64,000 bases of DNA, taken from Comamonas thiooxydans (GTDB taxonomy: Bacteria; Pseudomonadota; Gammaproteobacteria; Burkholderiales; Burkholderiaceae_C). The stretch is taken from the NCBI RefSeq assembly GCF_002157685.2, contig NZ_AP026738.1, positions 5,850,098 to 5,914,097 of the forward strand, read 5' to 3'. Below the pieces are notes generated by a model that had not been told where the DNA came from, made no database searches, and worked only from the letters and a program-made list of their open reading frames with translations. Shown here in pieces: positions 11,324 through 18,736 of the stretch. The stretch's first letter is position 1, and each line of letters starts with the position of its first letter. The position numbers were made by a program, and so were the translations under genes.

Positions 11324-11494
11324 GGAGCAGGCATCATAAGCCGCAGCCATGAGGCCTGCGCCAGCAAGGTTGCTTCGTTTTTGGTAGCTGTCTGTGCTTT
11401 GTGCAAAGGCGCTGCAAGACGGCTGCTCAATATAAAACCTGTGAACTAGATGGGGTTTGAAACTTGAAATCCCATGCCTGCTGTGTTGAAATGC

Positions 11495-11660
11495 GCAGCT
11501 TCGAAGGGGAGTAGCTTATCGGGCGCATGTTTTGCGCCATGAGCGGATGGTCGTCAATACGAAGCGCAAGCTTCCGGCCATACGGTTTGCAGCCAGACTG
11601 CAATCGAGCAAGACCTTTGATAGGCCGATGACGGTCAATCAAAGTGTCTTCCCCTGCACG
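11495..11660 (+). promoter_or_regulatory. yybP-ykoY (manganese) riboswitch before the TerC-family gene
   Basis: The two hallmark strands of this class are present: GGGGAGTAGC at 11506-11515 and AGCAAGACCTTTGA at 11607-11620, separated by hairpin-forming sequence. This class senses Mn2+ and often precedes TerC/MntP-type genes. The 3' strand AAGACCTTTGA can alternatively pair with TCAAAGTGTCTT at about 11638-11649, and CTTCCCC just after that can pair with GGGGAG. Competing folds are therefore plausible as the switching platform. The gene starts at 11776, about 115 bases further on. Confidence 0.85.
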
Positions 11661-11775
11661 ATTCCTCGCGCGGGTTTGCGCTTCGACTTACGTCACCCTG
11701 GTCTTCACCCGCTGGCGTCAAGTGCCAAACCTATGCAGACTGCACCGGCGGCATTCCACAACGAGGAAAAATCAC

Positions 11776-12531
11776 ATGGATCTGGACTTTCTGACCCACA
11801 CGCCCTTCTGGATTGCGCTGGGCCAAATCATCATCATCGACATCCTGCTCGGCGGCGACAACGCGGTCGTGATCGCACTGGCCTGCCGCAAGCTGCCACC
11901 CGAGCAGCGTCGCAAGGGCATCATCTACGGTACTGCCGGTGCCATCATCCTGCGCATCATCCTGATCGCCTTTGCCATGGTGCTGCTGCAGCTGCCGTTC
12001 CTGAAGGTCGTGGGTGCCATACTGCTGATCTGGATCGGTATCAAGCTGATTGCTCCCGATGACGAAGGTCACGACAACATCGAAGGCAGCGACAAGCTGT
12101 TTGCCGCCATCAAGACCATCATCGTCGCCGACCTGGTGATGTCCGTGGACAACGTGATCGCCATCGCCGGCGCAGCCCAGAGCTCGGGCGACCACCAGAT
12201 GCTGCTGATCGTGCTGGGTCTGCTGATTTCCGTGCCCATCATCGTCTGGGGTTCGCAGCTGGTCATCAAGCTGATGGAGCGCTTCCCCATGATCATCGTG
12301 GCCGGCGGCATGCTGCTGGGCTGGATCGCAGGCGGCATGTTCGTGACCGACCCCGTGTTCGTGAACACCGACAAGTGGCTGTGGATGCCCAAGCTGGGCA
12401 CGACCGATGCACAAGGTCTGGCCGAAATCTCCAAGACCCTGTACTGGGCGGCCCATATCGGCGGCGCATTGCTGGTTCTGGCCCTGGGCAAGTTCATTGC
12501 CAGCCGCCGCCCCGCGGTTGCAGCCCACTAA
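11776..12531 (+). CDS. TerC family membrane protein (probable Mn2+ exporter)
   Basis: The 251-residue integral membrane protein has the TerC signatures IIIDILLGGDNAVVIALA near the N-terminus and ADLVMSVDNVIAIAG in the middle. Acidic Asp/Asn residues within the helices are thought to bind the metal. About seven membrane segments are visible. Some TerC proteins export manganese, for example Alx/MeeF-type proteins, and the manganese riboswitch in the leader supports that role here. The ATG at 11776 has a GAGGAAA Shine-Dalgarno. A paralogue without the riboswitch lies at 30570-31262. Confidence 0.88.
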   Translation: MDLDFLTHTPFWIALGQIIIIDILLGGDNAVVIALACRKLPPEQRRKGIIYGTAGAIILRIILIAFAMVLLQLPFLKVVGAILLIWIGIKLIAPDDEGHDNIEGSDKLFAAIKTIIVADLVMSVDNVIAIAGAAQSSGDHQMLLIVLGLLISVPIIVWGSQLVIKLMERFPMIIVAGGMLLGWIAGGMFVTDPVFVNTDKWLWMPKLGTTDAQGLAEISKTLYWAAHIGGALLVLALGKFIASRRPAVAAH

Positions 12532-12606
12532 GTCTGGAAAACCCAGCAATTCGTGAAGGAATGCGGGAACTGACCGCAGCCTTCACGACTCACAATAGAA
12601 ACAAGT

Positions 12607-12630
12607 CGGCACATTCCTACAGATGTGCCG
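12607..12630 (+). other. Hairpin after the TerC gene
   Basis: CGGCACAT (12607-12614) pairs with ATGTGCCG (12623-12630) about 75 bases after the TerC stop. No T-run follows, so it is only a candidate weak terminator or leader hairpin for the next gene. Confidence 0.35.
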
Positions 12631-12664
12631 CATTCTTCAACCTTCGTTCCAGTTAGGACGCACT

Positions 12665-13138
12665 TTGAACCCCATCATTGTTTACGTGGATGACGCCACA
12701 TACGCCCAGCCTATGCTCGAGGCACTGGCGGGATCGAGCCAGGCGGCTTCCTCCCACTGGTTGCTGGTGGCCTGTGCTCCGCGCATGACCCACCGTGTGA
12801 GCAAATGGGTCAGCCATCGCGCTCGCGAGAACTGGCGCGGCAAATGGGCAGACAAGCTGTTTGCGGCACTGATGCCCGTGATGGCGACGACAGGAGGCAA
12901 GGTCACTGCCGTACTGGCCAAGGGCCCGCTGACCGAGCTGGTCGCCGAGTTGCAGCAGGAACATGGCGCAGCGCAGATCATCGACGCCCGCCGCCCCAAG
13001 CAGGAGGTCGTGCAAGCCGCTCCCGTCAAGGCCAACGCCAAGACAGGCGCCACCGGCGGCCGCTGGAATCTGCCCGGCACCATGGCGGCGATTGCCGCCA
13101 TGATGGGCTTTGTGATCGACGACTCGCTCTCGATTTAA
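12665..13138 (+). CDS. Hypothetical protein, probable TTG start
   Basis: This frame of 157 codons encodes a soluble-looking protein starting NPIIVYVDDATYAQPML and ending GTMAAIAAMMGFVIDDSLSI. The best start is the TTG at 12665, with AGGA six bases upstream; the only ATG in frame (12623) lies inside a leader hairpin and has no ribosome site. I do not recognise the family. The N-terminal beta strand followed by a helix could fit a nucleotide-binding or universal-stress-like fold, which is speculation. A strong terminator follows, so it is probably transcribed alone or with the upstream TerC gene. Confidence 0.7.
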   Translation: MNPIIVYVDDATYAQPMLEALAGSSQAASSHWLLVACAPRMTHRVSKWVSHRARENWRGKWADKLFAALMPVMATTGGKVTAVLAKGPLTELVAELQQEHGAAQIIDARRPKQEVVQAAPVKANAKTGATGGRWNLPGTMAAIAAMMGFVIDDSLSI

Positions 13139-13160
13139 GAGCTTCAAGCACTCTCTGAAT

Positions 13161-13197
13161 AAGCCTTGCGCGGCCAAAACCTCGCAAGGCTTTTTTT
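13161..13197 (+). terminator. Intrinsic terminator
   Basis: AAGCCTTGCG (13161-13170) pairs with CGCAAGGCTT (13183-13192), followed by seven T. It lies 22 bases after the stop of the hypothetical gene. Confidence 0.92.
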
Positions 13198-13247
13198 ATG
13201 CTGTGCCGCAATGAGCGCAGACACGGCCTGCTGATATGCTGGTCAGC

Positions 13248-13598
13248 ATGAAAATCCTCGTCAAATGGCTTCTTTGCGCGGCGGCTCTTCTCGCGGTCGC
13301 CTATGTCTACAGCGGCGTACAGGTACAGAGCTTCGGCTCGGCCATGATTGCGGCCCTGGTCATCGGCCTGCTCAACACCATCATTCGCCCCATCTTGGTG
13401 ATACTGACGCTGCCCGTGACCATCATCACCGTGGGTCTGTTCCTGCTGGTGGTCAACGGCCTGATGTTCTGGATGGCCTCCGGCATCCTCGGCGGCTTCC
13501 ATGTCACCGGCTTCTGGGCCGCCATGCTGGGTGCGCTGATCTACTCTGTGCTGGGCCTACTTATTGACCGCCTTGTCGCGCAGCTGTTCCCGGAGTAA
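13248..13598 (+). CDS. Phage holin family (PF04020-like) membrane protein
   Basis: This 116-residue protein is almost wholly hydrophobic with about four membrane helices. It contains the family pattern of LLNTIIRPILVILTLPVTII (around residues 42-61) followed by GLFLLVVNGLMFWMASGI. Despite the database name it is a widespread bacterial inner membrane protein of unknown role and does not imply a prophage. The ATG at 13248 (MKILVKWLL) fits the family better than the one at 13236. Its last 42 bases overlap the convergent protease gene. Confidence 0.8.
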   Translation: MKILVKWLLCAAALLAVAYVYSGVQVQSFGSAMIAALVIGLLNTIIRPILVILTLPVTIITVGLFLLVVNGLMFWMASGILGGFHVTGFWAAMLGALIYSVLGLLIDRLVAQLFPE

Positions 13599-15230
13599 CT
13601 CTTCCACGGCACGCAAACGCGTGTCGATGATGGAAGCCTCGAAGTAGTCGGCACCGGCGCCGGCCTTGCGGGCCAGATCCTGCGCGGCCTTGAAGCGATC
13701 CACCGCTGCCGCGTAGTCGTAGTGCGCCACCTGGGCCTCTGCTTCGGCCCGCAGGGCTCGCATTTCCTGGCCCTGGCTGCGCCACACGCGCGCCAGCGTC
13801 TGCCAGGCCGAGCCATCGCGGGGGTGGTCCGTCACCCAGGTCTGCAAGGGGCTGGCCATGGAGCCAGCCTGGTTGAGCCTGAGCAGGATTTCGGTCTTGA
13901 GCAAGAGCTGCGGTCTGCGCGGCGCAACCCGCTCCACCACGTCAATCGTGGCCAGGCTTGGCCCGGCCTCGCGCGGCCCGACCTCACGTGGCCCGGCCAG
14001 ATTGCCACTGGCCGGGCCCCTGGGTGCCGCCTCGGGCGCATTGCCGGACTGCAGTGGCAAGGCCGCCAAGGCCGCCTGCGGGTTGTCGGCCTTGAATTCA
14101 AGCTCGGCATTCAGCCATTTGGCTTGAATATTCGCTGGTGCGTTGCCCGCCGTCGCCGCGAGCAGCCGCTGCGCCATCTCGCGCGCCAGCGGCCAGTCGC
14201 GCAGATACATGGCGCTGAGCGTGGCCGCATAAAGCTGAGCGACCTGCTCGAACTGACTCAGGCTGGAAAAACTGCCGGAACGCGGCAGCCTGGCCCACTG
14301 GCGACGCACCTCGACACCGGGGTTGGAGATCACACGCGCGCGCGCCGACATCATCACATGCTCCAGCGTCGGCACAGGTTCAGCCGCGCGCTTGCCGGGC
14401 GGAATGCGCGAATCCATGTCCGCGATACGCTGCGTGGTCAGCGGGTGGCTGCGCAGATAGGGCCAGCTGCCGTTGTCATTGAGCCGGCTGGCCTGCTGCA
14501 GCTTGCCGAACATGCTCACAAAGCCCTGGGGCGCAAAACCGGCAGGAGACATCAGGCTGTAGCCCATGCGGTCCGCCTCGCTCTCCATGGCGCGCGAGAA
14601 ATTCAGCTGGTTTTGCATCACCGCTGCCGGACCGCCCATCATGATGGCCATGGCCGCATCGGGGCTGCGCGTGGCCGCCAGGGCGCCCAGCAGCATGGAA
14701 GCCAGCATCAGCGGCGTCTGCTTGCCTTGCTGCGCCATCATGCGGGCAATGTGGCGCTGGGTGATGTGGCTGGTTTCATGGGCAATGACCGATGCCAGCT
14801 CATCGCCGCTGCTGACCACGCCGATCAGACCCAGATAGACGCCCATATAGCCGCCCGGCAGCGCAAACGCGTTGACCTGGCGATCCTTGCCCAGGAGCAG
14901 CGTCCAGGCAAAGCGCTCCTCCAGCTCGGGCGACAGCTCGCCATTCTTGCGTGCCGCATCCTGCAGATGCAGCCAGATGCCCTCTACGTACTCCTGCAGC
15001 ACCGGGTCGTCCAGATAGTCCGGGTCGCGGTAAAGCTCGCGGACGATGGAATCGCCCAGACGCCGCTCCTCGCCCGTGGTCAGCGACGAGGCACCATCGC
15101 CCAGGGTCGGCAAGCCTGCCGCCTGCGCAGAGGAAGTCAATGGGGATACGGCCTGAATAGCTATCAAAACAGAAGCTGTCAGCGCTTTTAGAATATGAAC
15201 TGTACGCAGTTTTGGCATCAAAAATGGCAT
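13557..15230 (-). CDS. M48 family metalloprotease with TPR-like C-terminus (BepA-like)
   Basis: This exported protein of about 557 residues has a signal peptide ending at TSSAQA. The zinc protease motif HETSH is at about residue 151 (VIAHETSHITQRH), and the third ligand is in ESEADRMGY. The C-terminal half is helical and repeat-like, as in BepA/YfgC, which maintains outer membrane proteins and LptD. The exact start is uncertain (15230 or 15218); neither has a clear ribosome site. The signal peptide core is encoded by a copy of a dispersed short repeat (15153-15188), which is unusual. The gene overlaps the convergent holin-family gene by 42 bases. Confidence 0.88.
   Translation of the reverse strand: MPFLMPKLRTVHILKALTASVLIAIQAVSPLTSSAQAAGLPTLGDGASSLTTGEERRLGDSIVRELYRDPDYLDDPVLQEYVEGIWLHLQDAARKNGELSPELEERFAWTLLLGKDRQVNAFALPGGYMGVYLGLIGVVSSGDELASVIAHETSHITQRHIARMMAQQGKQTPLMLASMLLGALAATRSPDAAMAIMMGGPAAVMQNQLNFSRAMESEADRMGYSLMSPAGFAPQGFVSMFGKLQQASRLNDNGSWPYLRSHPLTTQRIADMDSRIPPGKRAAEPVPTLEHVMMSARARVISNPGVEVRRQWARLPRSGSFSSLSQFEQVAQLYAATLSAMYLRDWPLAREMAQRLLAATAGNAPANIQAKWLNAELEFKADNPQAALAALPLQSGNAPEAAPRGPASGNLAGPREVGPREAGPSLATIDVVERVAPRRPQLLLKTEILLRLNQAGSMASPLQTWVTDHPRDGSAWQTLARVWRSQGQEMRALRAEAEAQVAHYDYAAAVDRFKAAQDLARKAGAGADYFEASIIDTRLRAVEELLREQLRDKAVNK
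15153..15188 (-). repeat. Short dispersed repeat inside the M48 protease signal peptide
   Basis: On the minus strand the 36 bases start AAAGCGCTGACAGCT and continue through GATAGC to TCAG. They match the 36-base copy in rnpA (62768-62803) at about 28 positions with no gaps. Here they encode the hydrophobic signal core KALTASVLIAIQ. Confidence 0.6.
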
Positions 15231-15418
15231 GGCAATCACAGCATTGCCGACATACGGATCTTCCATATGCCGACCGTTCAACACCCCACTATGATGCCTT
15301 GATTGATGGATGCGGCGAGATGCCCGCCTGTGATGCCCAGGTATAGCCGCCACCCACCACCTACTCAACCTTGATTGCGCCGCAGAGCCGAACCCATCTG
15401 CCGCCGGAAAGAACCGCC

Positions 15419-15886
15419 ATGTCCTCTCTTACCCACTTCGACGCCCAGGGCCAGGCCCATATGGTGGACGTCGGTGCCAAGCCCAGCACCCATCGCATCG
15501 CCGTGGCCGAAGGCCGCATCACCATGAAGCCCGAGACCCTGGCCATTGTGCAGGCCGGCACGGCCAAAAAAGGCGACGTGCTGGGCGTGGCCCGCATCGC
15601 CGCCATCATGGCCGCCAAAAAGACCAGCGACCTGATTCCGCTGTGCCATCCGCTGGCGTTGACGCGGGTGGCTGTGGAGTTTGAGATGTTGCCAGATGTA
15701 TCTTCCGTTCGTTGTGTGGCTACCGTGGAAACGGTGGGACCTACAGGAGTCGAGATGGAGGCCCTCACAGCTGTTCAGGTGGCGCTGCTCACGGTCTATG
15801 ACATGTGCAAAGCGGTAGATAAGGGCATGGTGATGGAGGGAGTTAGGGTAGTGGAGAAGCGGGGGGGGAAGTCCAGTTCCTTGTAA
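15419..15886 (+). CDS. moaC: Cyclic pyranopterin monophosphate synthase
   Basis: The 155-residue protein converts the MoaA product to cyclic pyranopterin monophosphate in molybdenum cofactor synthesis. Conserved blocks are [14 protein letters not shown]-like [34 protein letters not shown] and [15 protein letters not shown]. The start at 15419 (MSSLTHFD) has a GGAAAG upstream. No other moa gene is adjacent. The last third (from about 15670) uses noticeably more A/T-ending codons than the first part, and the end includes a run of eight G. Confidence 0.95.
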   Translation: MSSLTHFDAQGQAHMVDVGAKPSTHRIAVAEGRITMKPETLAIVQAGTAKKGDVLGVARIAAIMAAKKTSDLIPLCHPLALTRVAVEFEMLPDVSSVRCVATVETVGPTGVEMEALTAVQVALLTVYDMCKAVDKGMVMEGVRVVEKRGGKSSSL

Positions 15887-16016
15887 GGCAGCGGTCTTGT
15901 CCATCGCTCAGACAGGTGTTGATTCCAATGGTGGTTTCGTCAATATTGGTTGAAGGCCAAGCGCTGCCATTCAAGTGCTTGGCTCAAATGCGGCACCGAC
16001 GGACCCACTGAATACA

Positions 16017-16050
16017 ACAATGCCCTGCAGTTTCCACTGCAGGGCATTGT
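16017..16050. terminator. 15-bp perfect hairpin between moaC and the pilin gene
   Basis: ACAATGCCCTGCAGT (16017-16031) pairs perfectly with ACTGCAGGGCATTGT (16036-16050) around a TTCC loop. It lies 66 bases beyond the pilin stop and probably ends pilin transcription, although no T-run follows on either strand. A similar GC-rich core is often found after abundant pilin mRNAs (inference). Confidence 0.6.
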
Positions 16051-16115
16051 GTTGTGGTGTGCCAAGTACTGCTCAGAGATTCGGAATTCTGAGCAACACG
16101 GGACCAGACAGCAGA

Positions 16116-16715
16116 TTAGGCGCTCTTCGAGGTGAAGGTCGTGCCGCCAGGGATCTTGCCCACAGAGCAGCTGCCGGGCAGCAGCTTCTTCAGCTGTGTC
16201 TTTGCGTCCTCAGAGGCCATGCACTTCATGCCGCCGATTTGCTGGCCGGTCAGGCCACCCTTGTTGGAGCCATCAGCCTGGATGTCTGCTGCGGCCAAGT
16301 CGGCCGTTGCAATGGGGGTGCCGTCCTTCTTCAGGGGAACGAAGTACAGGAACTCGCCTTCAGGAATACCCAGTTCGCCCTTGACATCCTTGAGCGTCAA
16401 TTTAGCAACGCCAATGTCATTGGTTGCGATTTCCAGCACATATTTGCCTGCCACAGGCGTAGTACCCACTGCGGGAACTTCACAGCCCCAGCCACCAGGG
16501 CCGGGGTTTGTGGCAGACAGCGGATCCATGGATGTCTGATACTTGGCGGAAACATCGGAACGGCAGGCCGAGCCTTGCAAAACGACTTCTGCAAAACGGG
16601 ATTTGGCCATGTAGCTCTGATAAGCCGGCAGCGCCACAGCAGCCAGAATACCGATGATCGCCACAACGATCATCAGTTCGATCAGGGTGAAACCCTTTTG
16701 AATGGAACGCTTCAT
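16116..16715 (-). CDS. pilA: Type IV pilin (major pilin-like)
   Basis: The 199-residue prepilin starts MKRSIQKG with the prepilin peptidase site Gly8|Phe9, Glu13 (position 5 of the mature protein) and the hydrophobic spine [20 protein letters not shown]. Four cysteines (ACRS, WGCE, KCMAS, GSCS) can form disulfides, the last pair bounding a D-region. It is longer than the common 150-160 residue pilins. The ATG at 16715 follows AAGGGAG. A sigma-54 promoter lies 41-55 bases upstream. No other pil gene is in the window except possibly the FHA gene next door, which is not a known pilus component. Calling it the main pilin subunit is an inference. Confidence 0.9.
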   Translation of the reverse strand: MKRSIQKGFTLIELMIVVAIIGILAAVALPAYQSYMAKSRFAEVVLQGSACRSDVSAKYQTSMDPLSATNPGPGGWGCEVPAVGTTPVAGKYVLEIATNDIGVAKLTLKDVKGELGIPEGEFLYFVPLKKDGTPIATADLAAADIQADGSNKGGLTGQQIGGMKCMASEDAKTQLKKLLPGSCSVGKIPGGTTFTSKSA

Positions 16716-16755
16716 GAAAAACTCCCTTGGTTGATGAAGTAACACTGTCCATCAA

Positions 16756-16770
16756 GCAAGCAGCGTGCCA
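16756..16770 (-). promoter_or_regulatory. Sigma-54 promoter of the pilin gene
   Basis: The minus strand reads TGGCACGCTGCTTGC, an exact match to the -24/-12 consensus TGGCAC-N5-TTGC. Transcription would start near 16744, about 30 bases before the pilin ATG. Sigma-54 with PilR control is known for pilA in related bacteria. Confidence 0.9.
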
Positions 16771-16905
16771 ATTACTCCACCTCAAGGTATCCCGAACAGA
16801 ATGACACGATTGACAACATCTAGCAAACCTCAGATAACAAATTTGGCAGTTTGGTAGCGCGACTGACAAATTTGTCCGCCTGTAGCCCGGATTGGATCAG
16901 CGGCC

Positions 16906-17622
16906 TTAGTCAACGACAAAGCGCATGGTGCTGCCCGCCAAGTCCACCGTATCGCCATTGAGCAGCGGCACAGACAGAGGGCCCACCACCTGACCATTGA
17001 GCTTGAGGTCTTCGCTCGCACCTTCCAGTTGGGTGAGCACAAAGCCATGGGGCTTCTGAGTGATGGAGGCAATGGCTACACCGGGCTTGCCCAAAGTGGT
17101 AACCACCTTGAATAGAGGTATTTCCCTGCCGGCCAGGCTGCCGGTGAGCATGCGAATCACGGCGTGGCGCGCAGGCAGCGCGGTGAGCGAGCCCTGGATG
17201 GTGGAGCTGAAGCTGGAGATTTCGCCGAACCCGGAGGGGCTGGCGAGTTTGGCATAGCCACTGTCGGCCTCTTCGGAAATATGCGCCAACGCCTTTTTGC
17301 CGCCTTGGGCCGTTGGCGTATTCGTATCGGCAATCACGGTATCAAGAAAGCGGATTTTGTAGCGGCCAATGTCCAGCAGGTCGCCGTTGAGCAGGTCCTG
17401 CTTTTGGATGGCGCGACCGTTGACATAGGTGCCGTTGGTGCTGCGCAGGTCTTCAATGCAGACCTTGCCGCCGGAGATGGTGAGCACGGCATGCTCGCCG
17501 CTGACCGCCAGATTCTCGATCACGATGTCGTTGTAAGGACGACGACCCAAGGTCGTGCGCTCCTTGGTGAGCTGTACTTCCTTGATGACTGCGCCGTCGA
17601 TTGAGATGACCAAAGTCGGCAT
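16906..17622 (-). CDS. FHA domain protein with two FHA-like domains
   Basis: This 238-residue cytoplasmic protein has a clear N-terminal forkhead-associated domain, residues about 22-95, with GRRPYNDIVIE, the serine-histidine SGEHAVL and STNGTYVNG. A second, more diverged FHA-like repeat occupies about 155-238 (TLGKPGVAIASITQ, LKLNGQVVGP, LLNGDTVDLAG) and lacks the key Arg/Ser/His set. FHA domains bind phosphothreonine, so a partner Ser/Thr kinase would be expected; none is in this window. The start has AGGAGC upstream. It lies 190 bases upstream of the pilin gene on the same strand. Confidence 0.88.
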   Translation of the reverse strand: MPTLVISIDGAVIKEVQLTKERTTLGRRPYNDIVIENLAVSGEHAVLTISGGKVCIEDLRSTNGTYVNGRAIQKQDLLNGDLLDIGRYKIRFLDTVIADTNTPTAQGGKKALAHISEEADSGYAKLASPSGFGEISSFSSTIQGSLTALPARHAVIRMLTGSLAGREIPLFKVVTTLGKPGVAIASITQKPHGFVLTQLEGASEDLKLNGQVVGPLSVPLLNGDTVDLAGSTMRFVVD

Positions 17623-17863
17623 GCTCGAAGCTCCTGAGGAAACGCCAAGTCCTGCTTGGCTGCACTGGCTAGGACCACTCCCACTTGAGTGTGTGATTCA
17701 GCGCTCAATCATTAATCGTAACTGGATGAAACGCGCTTGCATGCTGCATCTTATTTCACTAATTCGATGAAGCCAGCCATTCGATTGAAATTTTCAACCT
17801 TGCTGTCATTCGTCTGCAGCATCTTTGGAATCGCACCCGCAATCTATCAAGTCGCCATATAAG
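17623..17863. other. Intergenic region upstream of the FHA gene
   Basis: About 240 bases hold no credible gene. The stretch is AT-richer than its neighbours and contains a small palindrome TTGAAATTTTCAA at 17785-17797, which could be part of a minus-strand promoter or operator for the FHA gene. Confidence 0.4.
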
Positions 17864-17898
17864 AAAAGCCCGCGCTCGTTGAAAGCGCGGGCTTTTTT
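17864..17898. terminator. Intrinsic terminator after ssb
   Basis: AAAAGCCCGCGCT (17864-17876) pairs with AGCGCGGGCTTTT (17884-17896), with T-runs possible on both strands. It lies 43 bases downstream of the ssb stop on the minus strand. Confidence 0.9.
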
Positions 17899-17938
17899 GC
17901 AAATCTTTGCAAAGTGGCGGCAGCCACCTATCCGTGAT

Positions 17939-18487
17939 TTAAAACGGGATGTCGTCATCCATGTCGTCAAACCCCGAGGCTGCGCGCTGGGGGGGAGGAG
18001 CCATGGGTGCAGGAGCAGGACGCTGCTGCATGGGTGCCGGTGCGGGACGCTGCTGCATGGGTGCGGGAGCCTGACGGCGGGGTGCTTCGTAGCTGCTTTC
18101 GCCGTAGCCATCATCGCTGCCGTAGCCGCCTTGCTGCTGACCACCACCCTGGCGGCTGCCCAGCATCTGCATGGCGTCGGCGCGGATTTCGGTGGCGTAG
18201 CGTTCCTGGCCGGAGGCCTGGTCGGTCCACTTGCGGGTGCGCAGGCTGCCTTCCACATAGACCTGACTGCCTTTGCGCAGGTACTGACCCACGATTTCGG
18301 CCAGTTTGCCGTTGAATACCACACGGTGCCATTCGGTGGCTTCGCGGTTTTCTCCGGTGTTCTTGTCGCGCCAGCGGTCCGTGGTGGCGATGGTCACATT
18401 GGCCACCTGATCGCCGCTGGGGAAGGTGCGCATTTCGGGGTCACGACCCAGATTGCCGACGATGATGACTTTGTTGACGGATGCCAT
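17939..18487 (-). CDS. ssb: Single-stranded DNA-binding protein
   Basis: The 182-residue protein has the OB-fold of bacterial SSB in residues 1-110 ([49 protein letters not shown]). A Gly/Gln-rich then Pro/Ala-rich linker follows, and the tail ends in the acidic tip DDMDDDIPF that binds partner proteins. The linker carries a near-perfect tandem repeat of APAPMQQRP units (three copies around residues 135-160). It is downstream of the exporter gene on the same strand, and uvrA is nearby in the opposite direction, an arrangement common in proteobacteria. Confidence 0.97.
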   Translation of the reverse strand: MASVNKVIIVGNLGRDPEMRTFPSGDQVANVTIATTDRWRDKNTGENREATEWHRVVFNGKLAEIVGQYLRKGSQVYVEGSLRTRKWTDQASGQERYATEIRADAMQMLGSRQGGGQQQGGYGSDDGYGESSYEAPRRQAPAPMQQRPAPAPMQQRPAPAPMAPPPQRAASGFDDMDDDIPF

Positions 18488-18647
18488 AGAGATACCTTTT
18501 CAAAAAGTGGTCCGGGCTATTGGGAAAGGTCCCGAACCAATGAACTTCGTATTTTGCCCCAAGCCAGCCATGAGGAGCACGGGATTTCCCGATATCCCAT
18601 CACTGCAATACATGGTGCAGGGGCCACTGCGCGCGAGCAGCCGAGCA

Positions 18648-18718
18648 GGGGCAGCCCCGCTGCGAGGGCTGCGTCCCCCTCCGCGTAGCAGAGAGGGGGA
18701 AGGCGGGGCCGCCTAGGC
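18648..18718 (-). repeat. Hairpin-rich 3'-end repeat, copy B
   Basis: On the minus strand it reads GCCTAGGCGGCC, then GCCTTCCCCCTCTCTGC, then GGAGGGGGACGCAGCCCTCG. It begins about 18 bases after the stop of the YajR-like exporter gene and lies between it and ssb. Confidence 0.75.
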
Positions 18719-18736
18719 GCACAGCGCCGCTGTAAG

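Noticed and set aside
13248..13598. Evidence for a prophage from the phage holin family name
   Set aside because: The gene is an isolated membrane protein of a widespread bacterial family, and no other phage gene is present.
18069..18090. Possible CRISPR or satellite in the ssb linker
   Set aside because: Only about three short units encoding APAPMQQRP in frame; this is a coding tandem repeat in the SSB linker.
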